A stretch of 64,000 bases of DNA from Spirochaetaceae bacterium (GTDB lineage Bacteria > Spirochaetota > Spirochaetia > Treponematales > Treponemataceae), in assembly GCA_017618015.1 (NCBI GenBank), contig JAFZVC010000026.1:248001-312000 (forward strand), in the 5' to 3' direction. The position numbers and the translations under genes were made by a program. Numbering within the stretch: position 1 is the stretch's first letter; the number at the start of each line of letters is the position of its first letter. Positions 7,050 to 15,572 of this stretch are shown here, one piece after another. The notes beneath the pieces were generated by a model. The model was not told the DNA's origin. It searched no databases and saw nothing but the letters and a program-made list of their open reading frames with translations.

Positions 7050-8313
7050 AACATTACAATTACATGTAGGTCAGGAGAACGCTGACCCAACCACAGATTC
7101 ACGCGCTGTACCTATTTATCAGACAGCAGCATACGTATTCCATAACGCGGCACATGCCGCTGCCCGCTTCGGTCTTGCTGATGCCGGTAACATTTACGGA
7201 CGTCTTACAAACACCACACAGGGCGTTTTTGAGGAGCGCGTAGCTGCTCTTGAAGGCGGTGTCGCAGGTCTCGCTGTTGCAAGCGGTGCAGCAGCAATCA
7301 CATACGCTTTCCAGAACATCGCCGGAAATGGTGATCACATCGTAAGCTCAAAGACAATCTACGGCGGCACATACAACTTGCTCGCCCACACACTTGCAGG
7401 CTTCGGCATCGACACAACTTTCGTCGATGGAAACGATGTAAACAATTTTGCAAAAGCAATTAAACCGAACACAAAAGCCATTTTCATCGAGACGCTCGGA
7501 AACCCAAACTCCGATATTCTTGACGTTGAGGCTATCGCGGAAATTGCGCACAAAAACAAGATTCCGCTTATTGTTGATAACACATTCGGAACGCCTTACC
7601 TTTTCCGCCCTATTGAGCACGGAGCAGATATCGTCGTTCATTCAGCCACGAAGTTCATCGGTGGTCACGGAACATCGCTTGGCGGCGTTATCGTAGACAG
7701 CGGAAAGTTCGACTGGAAAGCAAGCGGCAAGTTCCCGCTTCTTACAGACGGTGACCCAAGCTATCACGGCGTAAAGTTCACGGAAGCTGTTGGAGCCGCA
7801 GCATACGTAACAAGAATCCGTGCAGTTATTTTGCGCGATACAGGTGCTACATTAAGCCCGTTCAACGCTTTTATACTGCTTCAGGGACTTGAAACGCTTA
7901 GCCTGCGCCTTGAGCGCCATGTATCAAACGCATTGAAAGTTGTAGAATATCTTAGCAAGCATCCTCAGGTTGAGAAAGTGAACCATCCTGTTCTTGAAAG
8001 CCATCCTCAGCATGCGCTTTACAAGAAATACTTCCCGCTTGGCGCAGGCTCAATCTTCACGTTTGAGATTAAGGGCGGAAAAGATGCTGCATGGAAGTTT
8101 ATCGACAACCTTAAGATATTCAGTTTGCTCGCAAACGTAGCCGATGTTAAGTCGCTCGTAATTCACCCAGCAACAACGACACACAGCCAACTTTCAGAAG
8201 CCGAGCTCGCTGACCAGGGCATTACACAGAGCACGATAAGGCTTTCAATCGGTACAGAGCATATAGATGACATTATTGCTGACCTTGACAACGCGTTCAA
8301 AGCAGCTAAATAG
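7021..8313 (+). CDS. metY: O-acetylhomoserine sulfhydrylase (Cys/Met metabolism PLP enzyme)
   Basis: 430 residues, the usual length of MetY. It joins O-acetyl-L-homoserine with sulfide (or methanethiol) to give homocysteine (or methionine) in the cytoplasm. The PLP lysine is in HSATKFIGGHG near residue 210. The N-terminal ETLQLHVGQ...DSRAVPIYQTAAY and the NIYGRLTNTT segment are the family pattern, and the long insertion after the PLP lysine separates MetY from MetB/MetC. The start sits 5 nt after the ribosome site AGGAG that pairs with the leader's Cys codons. cysK follows after 54 nt. Confidence 0.92.
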   Translation: MSNENKLHFETLQLHVGQENADPTTDSRAVPIYQTAAYVFHNAAHAAARFGLADAGNIYGRLTNTTQGVFEERVAALEGGVAGLAVASGAAAITYAFQNIAGNGDHIVSSKTIYGGTYNLLAHTLAGFGIDTTFVDGNDVNNFAKAIKPNTKAIFIETLGNPNSDILDVEAIAEIAHKNKIPLIVDNTFGTPYLFRPIEHGADIVVHSATKFIGGHGTSLGGVIVDSGKFDWKASGKFPLLTDGDPSYHGVKFTEAVGAAAYVTRIRAVILRDTGATLSPFNAFILLQGLETLSLRLERHVSNALKVVEYLSKHPQVEKVNHPVLESHPQHALYKKYFPLGAGSIFTFEIKGGKDAAWKFIDNLKIFSLLANVADVKSLVIHPATTTHSQLSEAELADQGITQSTIRLSIGTEHIDDIIADLDNAFKAAK

Positions 8314-8367
8314 ACAATATCGCGGACGTGCCATGCGGACGCAAAAATAAAAGGAGATTTTCGTATT

Positions 8368-9300
8368 ATGGCAAGGATTTTTACAGCAGCGGACCAGCTT
8401 ATCGGTCACACACCGCTTCTTGAGCTTACTCATATTGAAGAGGAGCTTTCACTCGGTGCAAAAGTATACGCAAAGCTTGAGTATTTTAACCCGGCAGGTA
8501 GCGTAAAAGACAGAATTGCTAAGGCAATGCTTGATGACGCAGAGAAGTCCGGAAAGCTTAAAAAAGACTCAGTTATTATTGAGCCAACCTCTGGTAATAC
8601 GGGAATCGGCCTTGCGTCTGTCGCCGCCGCCCGTGGCTACAAGATTATCATCGTCATGCCGGAAACGATGTCCGTAGAGCGCCGCCAGCTTATGAAAGCA
8701 TACGGTGCGGAGCTCGTTCTTACGGAAGGAGCAAAAGGTATGAAAGGCGCCATTGCAAAAGCACAGGAGCTGGCGGATACAACACCGAACAGCTTTATTC
8801 CTGGTCAGTTCGTTAACCCTTCAAACCCCAAGGCTCATCTTGAGACAACAGGCCCAGAGATTTGGGAAGACACGGACGGCGACGTAGACATCTTCGTAGC
8901 CGGAGTTGGTACAGGCGGTACGATAACTGGTGTTGGTCAGTATCTCAAGTCAAAGAACAAGAACGTAAAAGTCGTCGCTGTTGAGCCGGCATCAAGCCCT
9001 GTTCTCAGCAAGGGTACAGCTGGTGCACATAAGATTCAGGGAATCGGTGCTGGTTTCGTTCCAGACGTTCTTGATACAAAGGTCTACGATGAGATTATCC
9101 CCGTAGAAAACGAAGATGCTTTTGCCGCCGGTAAGAAAGTCGGACAGAAAGAAGGCGTTCTTGTTGGTATTTCAAGCGGTGCAGCTGTATGGGCTGCTAT
9201 AGAGCTTGCAAAACGTCCAGAGAACAAAGGCAAGAAGATAGTAGCGCTTTTGCCAGATACAGGTGACCGCTATCTTTCAACACCGTTGTTCCAGGACTAA
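8368..9300 (+). CDS. cysK: Cysteine synthase A (O-acetylserine sulfhydrylase)
   Basis: 310 residues, PLP fold type II. PLP lysine in [11 protein letters not shown] at about residue 44, substrate loop [10 protein letters not shown] at about 72, phosphate-binding loop [10 protein letters not shown] at about 180, and C-terminal [14 protein letters not shown]. It makes L-cysteine from O-acetyl-L-serine and sulfide. A good Shine-Dalgarno (AAAGGAG) precedes the ATG. Placed after metY and before an Rrf2 regulator, it forms a sulfide-assimilation unit that would be co-regulated by the Cys leader. Confidence 0.93.
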   Translation: MARIFTAADQLIGHTPLLELTHIEEELSLGAKVYAKLEYFNPAGSVKDRIAKAMLDDAEKSGKLKKDSVIIEPTSGNTGIGLASVAAARGYKIIIVMPETMSVERRQLMKAYGAELVLTEGAKGMKGAIAKAQELADTTPNSFIPGQFVNPSNPKAHLETTGPEIWEDTDGDVDIFVAGVGTGGTITGVGQYLKSKNKNVKVVAVEPASSPVLSKGTAGAHKIQGIGAGFVPDVLDTKVYDEIIPVENEDAFAAGKKVGQKEGVLVGISSGAAVWAAIELAKRPENKGKKIVALLPDTGDRYLSTPLFQD

Positions 9301-9345
9301 GCGGACTCAAAAGTAATTAACTCCAGTTTTGGAGACCCCCATATT

Positions 9346-9377
9346 GCCCGGTATCCCTTATTTTAGGGATATCGGGC
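9346..9377 (+). terminator. Strong hairpin after cysK
   Basis: GCCCGGTATCCCT (9346-9358) pairs with AGGGATATCGGGC (9365-9377), 13 bp with one G-T pair. No long T-run follows, so it may act as a 3' stabiliser rather than a full terminator. Confidence 0.5.
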
Positions 9378-9384
9378 GTTGTCA

Positions 9385-9415
9385 TTGATGCTTGATAATT
9401 GTTATCAAGCGTCAA
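9385..9415 (+). promoter_or_regulatory. 14-bp-arm palindrome between cysK and the Rrf2 gene
   Basis: TTGATGCTTGATAA (9385-9398) and TTATCAAGCGTCAA (9402-9415) match as an inverted repeat at 13 of 14 positions around a 3-nt centre. No T-run follows, so a terminator is unlikely. A dimer operator upstream of the Rrf2 gene, or an RNA hairpin, are the options. Confidence 0.5.
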
Positions 9416-9510
9416 AACGGCTGAGTCAAGGCTTTAAGTGAAGCGTGCCTCGCTGGTAGCTTCGCTGCGAATAGACCAGACGTATTGCAACTTATGTTAA
9501 AGGCGGAAAA

Positions 9511-9942
9511 ATGGTAGTTTCTACAAAAGGCAGATATGCTCTTCGTGTAATGATTGATCTTGCAGAGCATAGCAACGCGGAACGCACTCCCCTCAAAGAA
9601 ATCGTGGAGCGTCAGGAGATATCACAAAAGTACATTGAAGCCATTATGACGCTTCTTTCAAAGAACGGATTCGTTGACGCGGCTCACGGTAAAGGCGGTG
9701 GTTACAAACTGAACAGAAAGCCGGAGGAATACAAGGTTGGCGAGATTCTGCGCCTTACAGAAGGCTCTCTTGCGCCTGTAGCATGCTTGCAGGAAGGAGC
9801 TGCCGCGTGTCCGCGAAGAACAGTTTGCAGCACTTTATCAATGTGGAAAAAGCTCGACAGACTTATTGAAGGTTATCTTGACGGGGTTACGCTTGCTGAC
9901 CTTATGAAAGATGACGTTTCTGACCGGGGCATGTACATATAA
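9511..9942 (+). CDS. Rrf2-family transcriptional regulator (CymR/IscR-like)
   Basis: 143 residues with the Rrf2 N-terminal winged helix (STKGRYALRVMIDLAEHS, then ISQKYIEAIMTLLSKNGFV as the recognition region). Three cysteines around residues 93-106 (VACLQEGAAACPRRTVCS) resemble the Fe-S ligand region of IscR/RsrR-type proteins; CymR-type members lack them. Its position directly after cysK suggests control of sulfur genes. A palindrome at 9385-9415 and the inverted repeat over the metY promoter are candidate operators. Whether it senses an Fe-S cluster, O-acetylserine or cysteine cannot be told. Confidence 0.85.
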   Translation: MVVSTKGRYALRVMIDLAEHSNAERTPLKEIVERQEISQKYIEAIMTLLSKNGFVDAAHGKGGGYKLNRKPEEYKVGEILRLTEGSLAPVACLQEGAAACPRRTVCSTLSMWKKLDRLIEGYLDGVTLADLMKDDVSDRGMYI

Positions 9943-9959
9943 GTACAAAGTCCTTATTA

Positions 9960-11366
9960 TCAGGCAGTAATCTCGCTCGACTGCTTGTTAAGCTCGGCAA
10001 GGTTTTTGACCCATTTCTCTTTTTTAAGCCAAAAGTGCGCTATCGTTATCTTTATAAAATCAACGAACTTTATCAGGACGTACATGGTTACTGGACCAAG
10101 ATCCGTGTAAAGCGCCATTAAGAACATTCCAGGCAGAACGAGCGCCAGGTTAGTAGTGACATCTATCCACATTCCCATAGCTGTATCGCCGCCAGCCCGT
10201 GAAACGGCAAACTGCGCGTTTACATAAACCCAGACCGGCATAAAAATCGACATAAAGAACACCATCATATTCGTAATGTCGCGTGCGCTCTCACTAAGGT
10301 TACCGAACACCACCGGCACTAGCAGCATCGTTGCCATGCCGAAAATCCCAATAAACACGCCAAAAATTAACGCAGCGTTCAGGAGCCACTTTTTCTGGCG
10401 GCGCGCTTCGTCAAGCTTGCCCTGCCCCAATGTTTGTCCGATTATGACGCTCGTGGACGTCGTAATACCGCCGAATGCCACAAAGAAAAGGTTCGCTATA
10501 GCAAATCCTGCCGCCATGCCAGAAACAACGTCCGCGCCGCCACGTCCGTTGTAAAGAGCTGTCGTTATCGTCTCTGAAATAACCCAGAGCATTTCTGACA
10601 TCAATATCATGCTGCCTTTTTTGAATATCTCTTTTATCAGCTTGAAATTGATATGAAGCATGTCGCGCATTTTTATAGCGAAAGGCGGCTTTTTTATCGC
10701 CACATAAGCTATAAACGTAATCATTTCAACGACACGCGCTATTATTGTGGCATAGGCAGCACCGCGTACTTCAAGGCGAGGTGCGCCAAGGTTGCCGTAT
10801 ATCAGGATCCAGTTGAATAATGTGTTAACACATGTCGCTATAACTGAAATTACAAGTGGAACTTTGACCTTTCCAATCTCGCGTAATGAAGATGAAATGG
10901 CGTTCGATATCATCATCGGAAATCCGATAAATCCCATCAGAACCATATATTGAGTCGCTACGTCGATAATCTCGTCTGCCTGAGAGTTTCCTATTACCAT
11001 AAGTCGCAGGAATACGCGCGGAAAAGCCATGCAGACGACCATAAACAGTATTACGACAAAAAAGCCGAACAGCAATTTGAAGCAAAAAGACTGCTTCATT
11101 CCTTCTTTGTCCTTCGCTCCCGAAAACTGCGTCATAAATATTCCGCCGGACATACAGATTGTGTTCATCAGAACCATAAACACAAAAATAAGCTGGCCGG
11201 TTATATTTACGCCGGACATCTTTATATCTCCTAGTCCGGACACCATGAAATTATCTATAAGGGAAACAAGGTTTTGAATAAGCATCTGCGCCATTACAGG
11301 CAGTGCTATGAACAAAGCCCTTTTGTAAAAACTTGCATTTCCGAAATATCGGTTAGAAATCTGCAT
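9960..11366 (-). CDS. MATE family efflux transporter
   Basis: 468 residues, about 12 hydrophobic segments in two similar halves (ALFIALPVMAQMLIQNLVSL and later SMILMSEMLWVISETITTAL open each half). Polyspecific Na+/H+-coupled multidrug and toxic-compound exporter of the inner membrane. The frame runs on to 11492, but ATG 11366 has a Shine-Dalgarno (GGAGAAG) and gives the standard N-terminus. Its gene is divergent from the SDR gene at 11485; substrate unknown. Confidence 0.88.
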   Translation of the reverse strand: MQISNRYFGNASFYKRALFIALPVMAQMLIQNLVSLIDNFMVSGLGDIKMSGVNITGQLIFVFMVLMNTICMSGGIFMTQFSGAKDKEGMKQSFCFKLLFGFFVVILFMVVCMAFPRVFLRLMVIGNSQADEIIDVATQYMVLMGFIGFPMMISNAISSSLREIGKVKVPLVISVIATCVNTLFNWILIYGNLGAPRLEVRGAAYATIIARVVEMITFIAYVAIKKPPFAIKMRDMLHINFKLIKEIFKKGSMILMSEMLWVISETITTALYNGRGGADVVSGMAAGFAIANLFFVAFGGITTSTSVIIGQTLGQGKLDEARRQKKWLLNAALIFGVFIGIFGMATMLLVPVVFGNLSESARDITNMMVFFMSIFMPVWVYVNAQFAVSRAGGDTAMGMWIDVTTNLALVLPGMFLMALYTDLGPVTMYVLIKFVDFIKITIAHFWLKKEKWVKNLAELNKQSSEITA

Positions 11367-11448
11367 TAACTTCTCCGCTAAAAAAGCTGTTTCTGATGAA
11401 TTACAAGAGAAAACGAAAATAGTCAATAGCACATGATTTTTGGACCTG

Positions 11449-11477
11449 TTGTTTATATATTGTAACTGTTGTATACT
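11449..11477 (+). promoter_or_regulatory. Promoter of the SDR/radical-SAM operon (leaderless)
   Basis: TTGTTT (11449-11454), 17-nt spacer, TATACT (11472-11477). The -10 ends 7 nt before ATG 11485, so transcription should begin at or next to the A of the start codon. Confidence 0.6.
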
Positions 11478-11484
11478 ATAATTT

Positions 11485-12279
11485 ATGAACAATTATAAAT
11501 GGGCTCTTGTAACCGGTGCATCCGGAGGAGTCGGTAAAGAAACTGCTACCATACTGGCAGAAAAGAAATGGAACGTTGTTCTTGTTGCCCGTAGCCAAGA
11601 CAAGCTGGAACAACTTAAGAACGAATTGATCGAAAAAATCGGAATTGAAGTGAAAATCTTTCCGTGCGATCTTTCCAAAGAAAATGCCGCGCAAGAAGTC
11701 TTCAACTTCTGTGAAGCGGAAGGAATAAAGATAAACTTGCTTGTTAACAACGCCGGTTGCGGACTTTACGGTCCTTCTATCGAACTTGGCGAAAAAACTC
11801 CCGGAATGTTGAAACTGAATATCTTAACACTTACACAAATGTGTACAGTTTTTGGTAAAGATATGGCAGAACGCAAATCCGGTTCGATACTGAACATCGG
11901 TTCAATTGCGGGTAATCAGCCTACTCCGCTTTTTGCTTCTTATGCCGCAAGCAAAAGCTATGTACTCAATTACTCGCTCGCATTACGCCACGAACTTTCA
12001 GCGTACGGCGTTAACGTTACATGCGTGCAACCTGGTTATATACGCACTCAATTTGACAATAACTGCGGTATTGTCAGTGAAAAATATAAGCGATTTTCAT
12101 ACAAAAACGGAATGTCTGCTTACGCCGTAGCTAAGTGCGCGGTGAATTCCGTTCTTGCAAAAAGATCCTACGTAAGAGCCGGTTTTACAAACAAGATTGT
12201 AGCTTTTGCATCCGGTCTTGTTCCTAAGAATTTCCTTGCGTGGTGTATCTCTAAATCAATGAAATCACTTACAAACTAA
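11485..12279 (+). CDS. Short-chain dehydrogenase/reductase
   Basis: 264 residues, classical SDR: nucleotide-binding TGASGGVGKE at residues 9-18, NNAG at about 91, catalytic Ser in LNIGSIAG and YAASK (Tyr, Lys) near 153-157. An NAD(P)-dependent oxidoreductase of unknown substrate, nearest in feel to the DltE/YqjQ group. The fold begins at residue 6, so the start is fixed at ATG 11485 even though there is no Shine-Dalgarno. The radical-SAM gene follows 14 nt later, so the two probably share a pathway. Confidence 0.88.
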   Translation: MNNYKWALVTGASGGVGKETATILAEKKWNVVLVARSQDKLEQLKNELIEKIGIEVKIFPCDLSKENAAQEVFNFCEAEGIKINLLVNNAGCGLYGPSIELGEKTPGMLKLNILTLTQMCTVFGKDMAERKSGSILNIGSIAGNQPTPLFASYAASKSYVLNYSLALRHELSAYGVNVTCVQPGYIRTQFDNNCGIVSEKYKRFSYKNGMSAYAVAKCAVNSVLAKRSYVRAGFTNKIVAFASGLVPKNFLAWCISKSMKSLTN

Positions 12280-12293
12280 TTGGAGATATACAA

Positions 12294-13493
12294 ATGAAAC
12301 CTAAATCAAACTTTTCCGTTGTACCTAAGCTTTTTAAAATGAACTTCAAAATGGGAGAACGAATGCTCCATGGATTTTGGAACCTTGGAAAAGCTCTTAT
12401 AAAGAAACGCCACTTTGAAGGCTACGACCACATGAAGAATTTCAGCCTTATTTACTTCAAGCTGACTCCATTGTGCAATCTTCGCTGTAAAATGTGCGGT
12501 CAGAGAGGCGACAAAGGCTATCTTAAGGGCGAATTTGCAGCAAATGAAGCAAAATCAATAGTCCCGCTCGAAACATACAAAAAACTCGTTGACGAGCTTA
12601 AATACAAGCGCCCTGTTTACTATCTTTGGGGTGGCGAGCCTTTCCTTTATCCAGATTTGTGCGACCTTGTAGATTATATCCAGAAGAGCGGTTCCTTCTG
12701 CTCTGTAAACACGAACGGTACGCTTCTTGAAAAATATGCGGAAAGAATCGTTCGCGACCAGTGGAACGTTGTTTTCGTTTCTCTCGATGCATTCCGTGAA
12801 GTAAACGATGACTTGCGCGGTCCGGGAAGTTACGATCGCGTCGTTAAGGGATTCGAGGCTATCAACCGTGAAAAAGAAAAGCAGCATTCACGCTTGCCTG
12901 CGATGGGTATTGTTACGACAGTTACAAACAAGAACTACAAGGATTTGCAGAATCTCGCAGTTGCATGTAAGGACTTCAATATTGACTGGCATATCTACAA
13001 CTTGGGTACATACACAAACGACGAGATTGTCGCAAGACACAAAGAGTTTTTCCGCGAAAAACTCGGCGTAGAAAGCGTTTGTCTTGAAGCTTATAACACT
13101 GGTTATAACGAAAATATCGATGGGGCCGAGCTTCACAAAACACTCAATACAATCCATTCAACCGACTATGGCTATCTGAGCATCACAGTTCCAGCCCTTA
13201 ACCCAGAAAAGACGCACGAATACTATCATCAGCTCGAAATTCCTGTTCGCGATCACTGTATTGTTCCGTGGACACAGGCAAACATCAACTATAATGGTGA
13301 TGTAACGTTCTGCGCTGATTATGTGGAATATCCGCTTGGCAACATAAAAGAAAAGTCTTTCAAAGAGATTTATAACGGTGAGCGCGCGAACAAGTTCCGT
13401 CACGCGATGGTCGAATGCCCAGGTGCGATTTTCCCGGGATGTCTTCGCTGTTACCAGAACATGCTGTTTGGTAAGAAACGAAAAGGATATTAA
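12294..13493 (+). CDS. Radical SAM/SPASM-domain protein
   Basis: 399 residues. The cluster motif CNLRCKMC (C61, C65, C68; CxxxCxxC) binds the [4Fe-4S] that cleaves S-adenosylmethionine. WGGEPFLYPD is the GGE motif that holds the SAM amino group. The C-terminal 90 residues look like a SPASM domain with several Cys (CIVPW, VTFCADY, CPGA, GCLRCYQN), which would carry auxiliary clusters. SPASM proteins modify peptides, sugars or enzymes; no short precursor-peptide gene is evident beside it, so a RiPP role is unsupported. Shine-Dalgarno TTGGAGAT precedes the ATG. Confidence 0.85.
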   Translation: MKPKSNFSVVPKLFKMNFKMGERMLHGFWNLGKALIKKRHFEGYDHMKNFSLIYFKLTPLCNLRCKMCGQRGDKGYLKGEFAANEAKSIVPLETYKKLVDELKYKRPVYYLWGGEPFLYPDLCDLVDYIQKSGSFCSVNTNGTLLEKYAERIVRDQWNVVFVSLDAFREVNDDLRGPGSYDRVVKGFEAINREKEKQHSRLPAMGIVTTVTNKNYKDLQNLAVACKDFNIDWHIYNLGTYTNDEIVARHKEFFREKLGVESVCLEAYNTGYNENIDGAELHKTLNTIHSTDYGYLSITVPALNPEKTHEYYHQLEIPVRDHCIVPWTQANINYNGDVTFCADYVEYPLGNIKEKSFKEIYNGERANKFRHAMVECPGAIFPGCLRCYQNMLFGKKRKGY

Positions 13494-13550
13494 TTTCTTT
13501 ACAAAGAGCGTTTTCCCGCCCTACACCCCACCTTTTCCAGATAAAAAAAA

Positions 13551-13590
13551 CGGCGAACTTCTAAGCTTTAACTTATGGTTCGCCGCTTTT
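13551..13590 (+). terminator. Bidirectional terminator between the radical-SAM and serine-hydrolase genes
   Basis: CGGCGAAC (13551-13558) and GTTCGCCG (13578-13585), flanked by A8 on the left and CT5 on the right, so it can end transcripts from both convergent genes. Confidence 0.85.
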
Positions 13591-13606
13591 TATATTATCT
13601 TTTCAA

Positions 13607-14737
13607 CTATTTCCCAAACACAAAATCACGGATATCCGGATGTATGATGTCATACGCCTTTCCGTAGTTCCGTACGTGCATAGTAAACACAAAGCATGAC
13701 TTAGAAGCTGTATCCATTGTGATGCAGCTTCCTGCCGCACCGTCCCAGCCAAAAACGCCAGCCGGAGACGGAGACTTCACAAGCTCCGGATGAAGAAGAA
13801 CCGACATTCCGCAACCATAGCCGTAAGCAATGCGTCCCATTGTATTATGCAAATCGTCAAGAGAATCTTTTCCAAGAAGATTAACTTTTATTTGCTCTAT
13901 CGTCTCCGGCTTAAGAATGCGAACCCCGTCTGCGGTTTCGCCGCCGCAAGCAAGCGTATCAGCAAGCTTTACGTAATCATCCGTGCAGCTTATAAGACCC
14001 GCTCCACCGCTCTCATAGCTTTCAGAAAGCTGGTAGCAGCATGTCTGATCCATAGGGACGATTATTTCGTTTTCGTTTATATACTGCTGCGCAAGCCCTT
14101 TAACAGAACTGTTATCCGGTTTTGCGAAGAATGTTTTCTTTAAGCCGAGCGGCTCCCAGATGTTTTTCTTAAGATACTCGCCATAACTAATGCCTGTTAC
14201 AACCTCGATGATTGCGGCGGCGACATCATGGCTAAGACTGTACAAAAAGTGCGTTCCAGGCTGGAACAATAACGGGCTTTCTACAAAAGAGTCAACAAGC
14301 TCTCGTGTTGTAGCACTCTGCCCCTTCTCTTTTAAAACGCGCTGTATTCCAGGACGCTCAAGGTCGTAATCAAGTCCTGACTGCATTGAAACGAGATGCT
14401 TCAGTTTCATCTCAGTTACAGGAACTTTCTTTCCGTTTTTTTCAATGTATGCATTTTTATATGCTGGCAGATATTTCGCCACATCATCTTCCAGCGAAAG
14501 CTTCCCCTGCTCAACAAGCTGCATAATAGCTGTCATCGTCTGTACTTTCGTCATGGAAAACATCATGTAAAGTGTATCTGGGCTTACAGGAATGGTATGA
14601 TTCAAATCGACAGTTCCGTTCATATGGCGGAAAATCTGCTTATGGTTTTGATAAACAATACAATCAACTGACGGGATTCCTGTTTCAAGCAGCGAATCAA
14701 GGTAATCAGTAAGTTTTTTAAAATTCTCTTCCTTCAT
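13607..14737 (-). CDS. Serine hydrolase, class C beta-lactamase family
   Basis: 376 residues with the SxxK motif in MFSMTKVQTM near residue 60 (Ser nucleophile, Lys base) and a YSLS motif near 167 in place of YxN. Members are D,D-peptidases, esterases or D-aminopeptidases; true beta-lactamase activity is unlikely to be the main role. There is no signal peptide, so it is probably cytoplasmic. Shine-Dalgarno GGAAGGA precedes the ATG. A single-gene unit bounded by a shared terminator at its 3' end. Confidence 0.82.
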   Translation of the reverse strand: MKEENFKKLTDYLDSLLETGIPSVDCIVYQNHKQIFRHMNGTVDLNHTIPVSPDTLYMMFSMTKVQTMTAIMQLVEQGKLSLEDDVAKYLPAYKNAYIEKNGKKVPVTEMKLKHLVSMQSGLDYDLERPGIQRVLKEKGQSATTRELVDSFVESPLLFQPGTHFLYSLSHDVAAAIIEVVTGISYGEYLKKNIWEPLGLKKTFFAKPDNSSVKGLAQQYINENEIIVPMDQTCCYQLSESYESGGAGLISCTDDYVKLADTLACGGETADGVRILKPETIEQIKVNLLGKDSLDDLHNTMGRIAYGYGCGMSVLLHPELVKSPSPAGVFGWDGAAGSCITMDTASKSCFVFTMHVRNYGKAYDIIHPDIRDFVFGK

Positions 14738-14776
14738 CTTTATATCCTTCCTTTAGGCTTTATTCTACATCATAAA

Positions 14777-15529
14777 CTACGGGAGCGGTATAAAATTCTT
14801 AAGCAAGACATAACCCACAACAAACAGCAGTCCTGGAAGGAAATTCGCTGTTTTGATGTTCTTTATTGAAAGCAGGTTGAAACCTATCATTATAATCATT
14901 GCTCCACCGCATGCTGTAAGCTCGGTAAGCATCAGGTCGCTGATATACGGCGCGATAAACGACGACAGAAGCGTAAGCGCACCCTGATAAACGAGTATCG
15001 CGAGAAAAGAGAACAGCGTGCCTATTCCCATAGATGCCGCAAAAACTATCGCCATAAAGCCGTCGAGAATCGATTTTGTGAAGATAAGCGTGTAGTCGTG
15101 GTCTATTCCAGCCTGGAACGAGCCGAGGATTGCCATTGAGCCGACGCAGAAAAGAACAGATGCGTTAAGGAATGCGAACGCGAAGTTCTTTTGGCTGCGT
15201 GTATCTGCAGTTGCGTCGGTTGCTGCAGTTGCGTTGGTTGCGGGTTCCTGTTTTTTCCGGGAAACCAGGCCTTCGAGCTTTTTTCCGAACTTCAGGATGG
15301 CCCCGTCTATATCTATCAGCGTTCCCAAAAGTCCGCCTAAAATAAGGCAGAGAGCAAGGCAGATAATACTGTCGTATTTCATTGCCATCTGGAGTCCGAG
15401 CATAAGGGAGATAATTCCGGCTCCAGTTGACACAACATCAGAGAAAGCTTTTGTTATTTTCCTTGCGAAAAGGCAACCAAGAAGCGAACCGACGATAACG
15501 GTCGCACAGTTAACGAAAACAGCTATCAT
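14777..15529 (-). CDS. DUF554 family membrane protein (YdfK-like)
   Basis: 250 residues, about seven hydrophobic segments, starting MIAVFVNCATVIVGSLLG, which is the DUF554 opening. Conserved Gly-rich turns follow (GLQMAMKY, LGGLLGTLIDIDG, CVGSMAILGSFQAGI). A hydrophilic Thr/Ala/Asp-rich loop near residues 93-110 is poorly conserved. Function unknown; it may be a transporter. No Shine-Dalgarno; a promoter ends 9 nt before the ATG. Confidence 0.85.
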   Translation of the reverse strand: MIAVFVNCATVIVGSLLGCLFARKITKAFSDVVSTGAGIISLMLGLQMAMKYDSIICLALCLILGGLLGTLIDIDGAILKFGKKLEGLVSRKKQEPATNATAATDATADTRSQKNFAFAFLNASVLFCVGSMAILGSFQAGIDHDYTLIFTKSILDGFMAIVFAASMGIGTLFSFLAILVYQGALTLLSSFIAPYISDLMLTELTACGGAMIIMIGFNLLSIKNIKTANFLPGLLFVVGYVLLKNFIPLP

Positions 15530-15538
15530 AATGAGCCG

Positions 15539-15567
15539 ATTCTACTTGTTTCTATGAAAAAAAACAA
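15539..15567 (-). promoter_or_regulatory. Promoter abutting the DUF554 gene
   Basis: On the minus strand TTGTTT (15567-15562), 17-nt spacer, TAGAAT (15544-15539), ending 9 nt before the start codon: predicted 5' leader of only about 3 nt. Confidence 0.6.
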
Positions 15568-15572
15568 TAGAA

